36,683 bases of DNA from Candidatus Harrisonbacteria bacterium RIFCSPLOWO2_01_FULL_44_18 (GTDB lineage: Bacteria > Patescibacteriota > Minisyncoccia > UBA6257 > WO2-44-18), in the NCBI GenBank assembly GCA_001817915.1, contig MHJJ01000005.1, positions 33,445 through 70,127 of the forward strand. The letters are read 5' to 3'. The position numbers and the translations under genes are program-made. Below the pieces are notes generated by a model that was not told the DNA's origin, ran no database searches, and saw nothing but the letters and a program-made list of their open reading frames with translations. This document shows positions 32,618-36,683 of the stretch, in pieces. The first letter of the stretch is position 1. Each line of letters begins with the position of its first letter.

Positions 32618-34255
32618 CTTTGAGCCAACGTCCAAATGACTTAAGGCATACTCCATATTCGCGTCAACTTTTTTGCCGGGATTAAAGATATTATTAGGAT
32701 CAAAAATATTTTTAACCTCTTTGAATAATTTGTAAATTTTATCGCCGTACATCGCTTTTAGATAAAAACCTCGGATAAGTCCGTCATTGTGTTCGGCGGT
32801 AATCGAGCCGCCAAAATCCAAAACTAATCTATAAACCTTTTCAGAAAGCTCGGGGATAATTTTTCGCGATTTTGGATCTGCCAGATTCATCAAAGGAATA
32901 ATATGGAAATTGCCGTCGCCGACATGGCCGGCAACGGTATAAATAAGACTATATTCGCTCAAAATTTGGTTAAGTTTTGGCAAGAATTCCGGCAGTTTTT
33001 CTGGCTTAACCACAAAGTCATCAATAAACGGCGCGGTGCGCAGTCCGCGAATGTGATGGCGAAGCAAATTAAAACTTTCTCTCCGCATCACCCAATATTT
33101 TCGGGCCTCTTTTTCATTTCTAGTAGCCCTCATTTTTATTTTCAATGATTGAAGGTCGGTTTTGGCCGCTTCGATTTTTTCGTCAACTTCCGCGATTGAA
33201 TCGCCGGTAAATTCCGCGAGTAGGATCAATTTCGGGAATCCGCTGGTTAGAATAGTCCAAAATTCCGGCAGAAATTGCCAAGCCAATGAAAAAATATTTT
33301 TGGCCCTAAGAAGTTCTACGAATTCCGGTAAAAATCTTATTACAAGCTTAAGAGTGTTGTCGTCATATGATTCAAAACTTTCAGGGCGATGTTTCAAAAC
33401 TTTAGAAACGATTTCGGCCAAAGGTTTAATATCCTTTAAAAATATCACCAAAAGCTTGGAGTGGGTTTTTGGTTTAACTAATTTGAATTTAATCTCGGTG
33501 ATTATGCCCAATGTTCCCTGGGAGCCGACGAATAATTTTGTTAAATCAAAGATATTCCTATCCCAAACATCCCAAAGCAAGTAGCCGGCTGAATTTTTAG
33601 AAACTTCGGGCTTCGCCTTTTTAATTGCGTCATAATTATCTTCCGCTAGCTTATAAATTTTTCTGTAAATTTCTCCTTCAAAATTTTGAAGCTTTATTTT
33701 TTCTTCCAGCTCCGACTTAGTCAACGGCGAAAATTGATATTCATTGCCGTCACTCAAAACTACTTTCAATTCTTCGATATATTTTTCGGTTTTTCCGTAA
33801 GCCAAAGTTTTCTCTCCGCCGGCATTATTGGCCGCCATGCCGCCAACGGCGCAGATTTCTCTCGAAGCGGGATAGGAAGGCAATAAAAGATTATGTTTCA
33901 AAGTTTCTTTTTCAAAATCGCGATAAAAAACGCCCGGTTCGGTTAAGGCGTAATTATCGCCAATTTTTTTAATATGATTAAAATACTTAGTAAATTCGAC
34001 AACTATTGATTCGCCTAACGGCCCGCCGGTCATATCGCTGCCCGCCGAACGGGGAGTAAGATGAATTTTTTGATCAAGATTTTTATTGACAAATACAACA
34101 AGATTTTTTATGTCGTCAACGTCTTTTGGAAATACCACAATCTGAGGCTTAATTTCAAATAAGCTGGCGTCGCGGCTATAAAATTTTAACGTCGCTTCAT
34201 CCTCTAAAACTTCGCCTTTCAAAAAATTAAGCTGATTTTTCAAATTCGCCATCAT
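32615..34255 (-). CDS. FAD-linked oxidase (GlcD/D-lactate dehydrogenase-like)
   Basis: LTPRSAGSDMTGGPLGESIVVEF...GGMAANNAGGEKTLAYGKTEKYIEELKVVLSDG...GHVGDGNFHIIPL. Confidence 0.9.
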   Translation of the reverse strand: MMANLKNQLNFLKGEVLEDEATLKFYSRDASLFEIKPQIVVFPKDVDDIKNLVVFVNKNLDQKIHLTPRSAGSDMTGGPLGESIVVEFTKYFNHIKKIGDNYALTEPGVFYRDFEKETLKHNLLLPSYPASREICAVGGMAANNAGGEKTLAYGKTEKYIEELKVVLSDGNEYQFSPLTKSELEEKIKLQNFEGEIYRKIYKLAEDNYDAIKKAKPEVSKNSAGYLLWDVWDRNIFDLTKLFVGSQGTLGIITEIKFKLVKPKTHSKLLVIFLKDIKPLAEIVSKVLKHRPESFESYDDNTLKLVIRFLPEFVELLRAKNIFSLAWQFLPEFWTILTSGFPKLILLAEFTGDSIAEVDEKIEAAKTDLQSLKIKMRATRNEKEARKYWVMRRESFNLLRHHIRGLRTAPFIDDFVVKPEKLPEFLPKLNQILSEYSLIYTVAGHVGDGNFHIIPLMNLADPKSRKIIPELSEKVYRLVLDFGGSITAEHNDGLIRGFYLKAMYGDKIYKLFKEVKNIFDPNNIFNPGKKVDANMEYALSHLDVGSK

Positions 34256-34264
34256 TTAATTATA

Positions 34265-35815
34265 CTATCTTTTTATTAGATAGATTGCTTCGCGCTTGGT
34301 ATCTAATTTTTTTTCAAAACGGGCGTCGCTTTCTAAAAATGAATTTACTGACGGATTTTGCTGTTTAGTAAGGACAATGTATTTCGCGTTAAAATTCCGA
34401 ACAAGAACTTCATAAGTGTCTTCCAGCATTTCTTCGGCGCAGGCAATCGCGCCGCAAGTTTTTTCCGCGACAAGATCCGCGGAAAGATAATGAAATTTCC
34501 AATAAAGCTCCGGATTATACGAGTATTGGAAAATCGGATCCAGCCCTCCCACATAGTAATTCTTTTGATTCCAGAAAAATAACGGTGAAAAATCGCTCCA
34601 ATGAAGATTAAAAACAATATCGCCGGGGTCGCTATTATTTTTTAGCCAAAGCGCCGCCTCTTTTAATTTATCGGGGGGCAGGGCATTATTGGCAAGACTA
34701 ATCGTGTTTTTATAGCCGGAATAAAAAAACGTGAACAATAAAACGCCCATAATTGCCGCCAACGCCGCGTTTTTTATAGATTTTTGATGTCGCGTTGGCA
34801 AAGATAAGATAATATAAGTGAACACCGCGCCGACAAAAAGAAGCGAGAATCCAACCCAAAATCCGTAGGCCTTTCTGGCAACCAGCATTGTTAAAAAGAA
34901 AAATACCGTTGACAGCAGTAAACTGCTCCAAAGAAAGGTTTTTCTAAAAGCCGGCAGCGCCGGAATTTTTTTTATCAAAACCCAAATAAAAATTGCCATT
35001 GCCGCGCCCCATAACAGCATTAAGGGCGTAAAATTTTTGAATAACGTCGCGATGCTGAGCGGCAAATTTTCGTTGCCGAAGAGAAGAGGCAGTCCGCTTT
35101 GCTTTTCAAAAATCAATTTAAAAATCTGAATATAAAAAAGCTTGGCCGCGTTTATCGCCTCCGGCCGAAACAGCCAACCGGTTATTATGCCGCCTAATAC
35201 GGCAGCGATTTTATGCCACTCGACTCTTTTCTCTATAAATAAACGCGTCACGATAACCGCGCCAAGAAGCGCGAAGGGAAGCCAAGCGAAATTCATATGA
35301 AACCAAACCAAGCCCGAGCTAATAAGAAATACGCTCCAAGCTCCGCCGCTTATCAAAAAAGAAAAAAGCAAAATGCCCAGTCCGAAAGATAATAATTGCG
35401 GCCGGGTCATCAAAAAAGAAAACAATACGTTAGGGGCGGAGAATAACAGTAGAAGCGGCCACAAAGCGGCAAATTTCAAATCATGTCTTCTGGCTGCCAA
35501 ATAATAAAGCGTCAGCGCGAAAACAGTAAGGAATACGCCGGCCAGTTTAATCGCGAAAGCTGGATTATTAAAAAACGAAAAGGGGAGCATAAACAGTCCG
35601 AAGCCGTACCAAAGCGATGAGGACAGTGTTTTTATAACAGTGTATGGGAGTGAAGAAAGTTCCGTATTGAAAATTCCCTGACTGCGATATAACGACCCCA
35701 GTCCTAAATAATAAAAACTATCCGGCTCGGGAATATTCGGCGAAGAGAAATGAAAAACCGCCACGACTATGATGAAAAGGGCAATTGCGCAGAGCCGCTG
35801 ATATTTTTTAAACAT
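34265..35815 (-). CDS. Multi-TM glycosyltransferase-like membrane protein (start corrected to MFKKYQ)
   Basis: About 10 hydrophobic segments; FHFSSPNIPEPDSFYYLGLGSLYRSQG. Confidence 0.65.
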   Translation of the reverse strand: MFKKYQRLCAIALFIIVVAVFHFSSPNIPEPDSFYYLGLGSLYRSQGIFNTELSSLPYTVIKTLSSSLWYGFGLFMLPFSFFNNPAFAIKLAGVFLTVFALTLYYLAARRHDLKFAALWPLLLLFSAPNVLFSFLMTRPQLLSFGLGILLFSFLISGGAWSVFLISSGLVWFHMNFAWLPFALLGAVIVTRLFIEKRVEWHKIAAVLGGIITGWLFRPEAINAAKLFYIQIFKLIFEKQSGLPLLFGNENLPLSIATLFKNFTPLMLLWGAAMAIFIWVLIKKIPALPAFRKTFLWSSLLLSTVFFFLTMLVARKAYGFWVGFSLLFVGAVFTYIILSLPTRHQKSIKNAALAAIMGVLLFTFFYSGYKNTISLANNALPPDKLKEAALWLKNNSDPGDIVFNLHWSDFSPLFFWNQKNYYVGGLDPIFQYSYNPELYWKFHYLSADLVAEKTCGAIACAEEMLEDTYEVLVRNFNAKYIVLTKQQNPSVNSFLESDARFEKKLDTKREAIYLIKR

Positions 35816-35822
35816 CGTTTCC

Positions 35823-36668
35823 TTACTTAAACGCGAATTTTTCGCGCAGACTTTTGAAAAAATAATCTTTATCCAATTCGGCAAAAGTTATTAAGCGGGG
35901 CGATCCGGTTACCTTAATAAGATCGCCTTTTTCGATGGAAAAGATAATTTCTCCGTCGGCTGCCAAAATTACATCAACCGGCGCGCCGGTTTTAGTAAGC
36001 GAAAGAAGTCCTCGCTTCCTGAAATTATTGATTTTTAACGTAATTTCTCTGTCACGCTCAATGACAATGCTTGGAGTCGGAATATTGTGATCGAGCAGTT
36101 CCGTCAAAATCAGACATTTTATATCCGGCATAACAATCGGCCCATGAGCCGATAAATTATAAGCAGTGGATCCTGTCGCGGTTGATATTAATACGCCGGT
36201 TCCCCGAATATACTGAACCGGACATTTTTCAATGCTTACCTCAATTTCCATAAGTCCCAACGTATCTTGAATGGCTATATCGTTAAGCGCGTTGGTAGAA
36301 AATATTTTTTTGCCATCACGGATAACTGCCGCTTCAATCATTGTGCGTTTAACCTTTTCATACTGACCGTTAAAAAATTTTTCCAATGCCGGCAAAAATC
36401 TTTTAGGTTCGCGGACGGAAGCCAAAAAACCAATTTGGCCAAGATTCAGTCCGATAATAATTGAACGGCTATTTTGATATTTGCGGGCGGCTTCAAGAAT
36501 GGTTCCGTCGCCGCCGAGCGCTATAACTACGCGGGGATTTTTCGCGTCATACGACAGCGAAAGGCCGCGCTTATTCAGCCATTTTTCGATTTTGTTCGCC
36601 CAGCGAATCGCCAAAAAATTATCCTGGCGATAAAATAAGCAAACCGGTTTCATTGACGGATTTTTCAT
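35823..36668 (-). CDS. nadK: NAD kinase
   Basis: VVIALGGDGTILEAARKY...NLGQIGFLAS...STATGSTAYNLSAHGPIVMP. Confidence 0.95.
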   Translation of the reverse strand: MKNPSMKPVCLFYRQDNFLAIRWANKIEKWLNKRGLSLSYDAKNPRVVIALGGDGTILEAARKYQNSRSIIIGLNLGQIGFLASVREPKRFLPALEKFFNGQYEKVKRTMIEAAVIRDGKKIFSTNALNDIAIQDTLGLMEIEVSIEKCPVQYIRGTGVLISTATGSTAYNLSAHGPIVMPDIKCLILTELLDHNIPTPSIVIERDREITLKINNFRKRGLLSLTKTGAPVDVILAADGEIIFSIEKGDLIKVTGSPRLITFAELDKDYFFKSLREKFAFK

Positions 36669-36683
36669 GCCGATAGTGGGTTT

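Noticed and set aside
33162-33584. Plus-strand ORFs opposite the FAD-linked oxidase (32903-33886)
   Set aside because: Antisense shadows of a well-supported long CDS.

Overview
The window reads as one continuous piece of a Patescibacteria/CPR (Parcubacteria-like) genome. This is inferred from the compact S10/spc-type ribosomal protein operon with no uL30 gene between S5 and L15, the AT-rich palindromic repeats, and the overall gene style. The left part carries uL29-uS17-uL14-uL24-uL5-uS14(Zn)-uS8-uL6-uL18-uS5-uL15-SecY, then Adk, Map, a family 2 glycosyltransferase, GreA, LysS, SerS, an M50-like protease, Alr and an FtsQ-like protein. The middle has an accessory-looking block: a 22-aa micro-ORF, an E1/ThiF-like protein, a nitroreductase-like protein, an orphan 372-aa protein, a 7TM-GAF histidine kinase and two receiver-only response regulators. 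The right part has Fmt, Def, ThpR, CtpA (S41), bL9/bL27, an unassigned structured-RNA candidate of about 375 nt, NDH-2, Pgk, DHH phosphoesterase, RNase HI, RNase P RNA, an FAD-linked oxidase, a multi-TM protein and NadK. The main unexplained signal is the set of palindromic repeats. (1) Hairpin cassettes of 122-123 bp fill gene junctions exactly from stop codon to start codon, in the ribosomal operon and between the two response regulators 20 kb away. (2) A second 100-bp cassette is 98% identical upstream of S17 and CtpA. (3) A GC-rich palindrome sits in-frame inside serS with an exact 13-bp flanking duplication, and a near-identical palindrome lies in a duplicated rplN start. (4) Other repeat-derived in-frame insertions lie in adk and fmt. 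Other signals are a 268-bp MITE-like element with a possible outward promoter, three hairpins filling the L6-L18 spacer, a duplicated beta5-alpha5 unit in a response regulator, and TATAAT-N6-ATG (leaderless-type) gene starts. All assignments come from reading the sequence; no database search was run.
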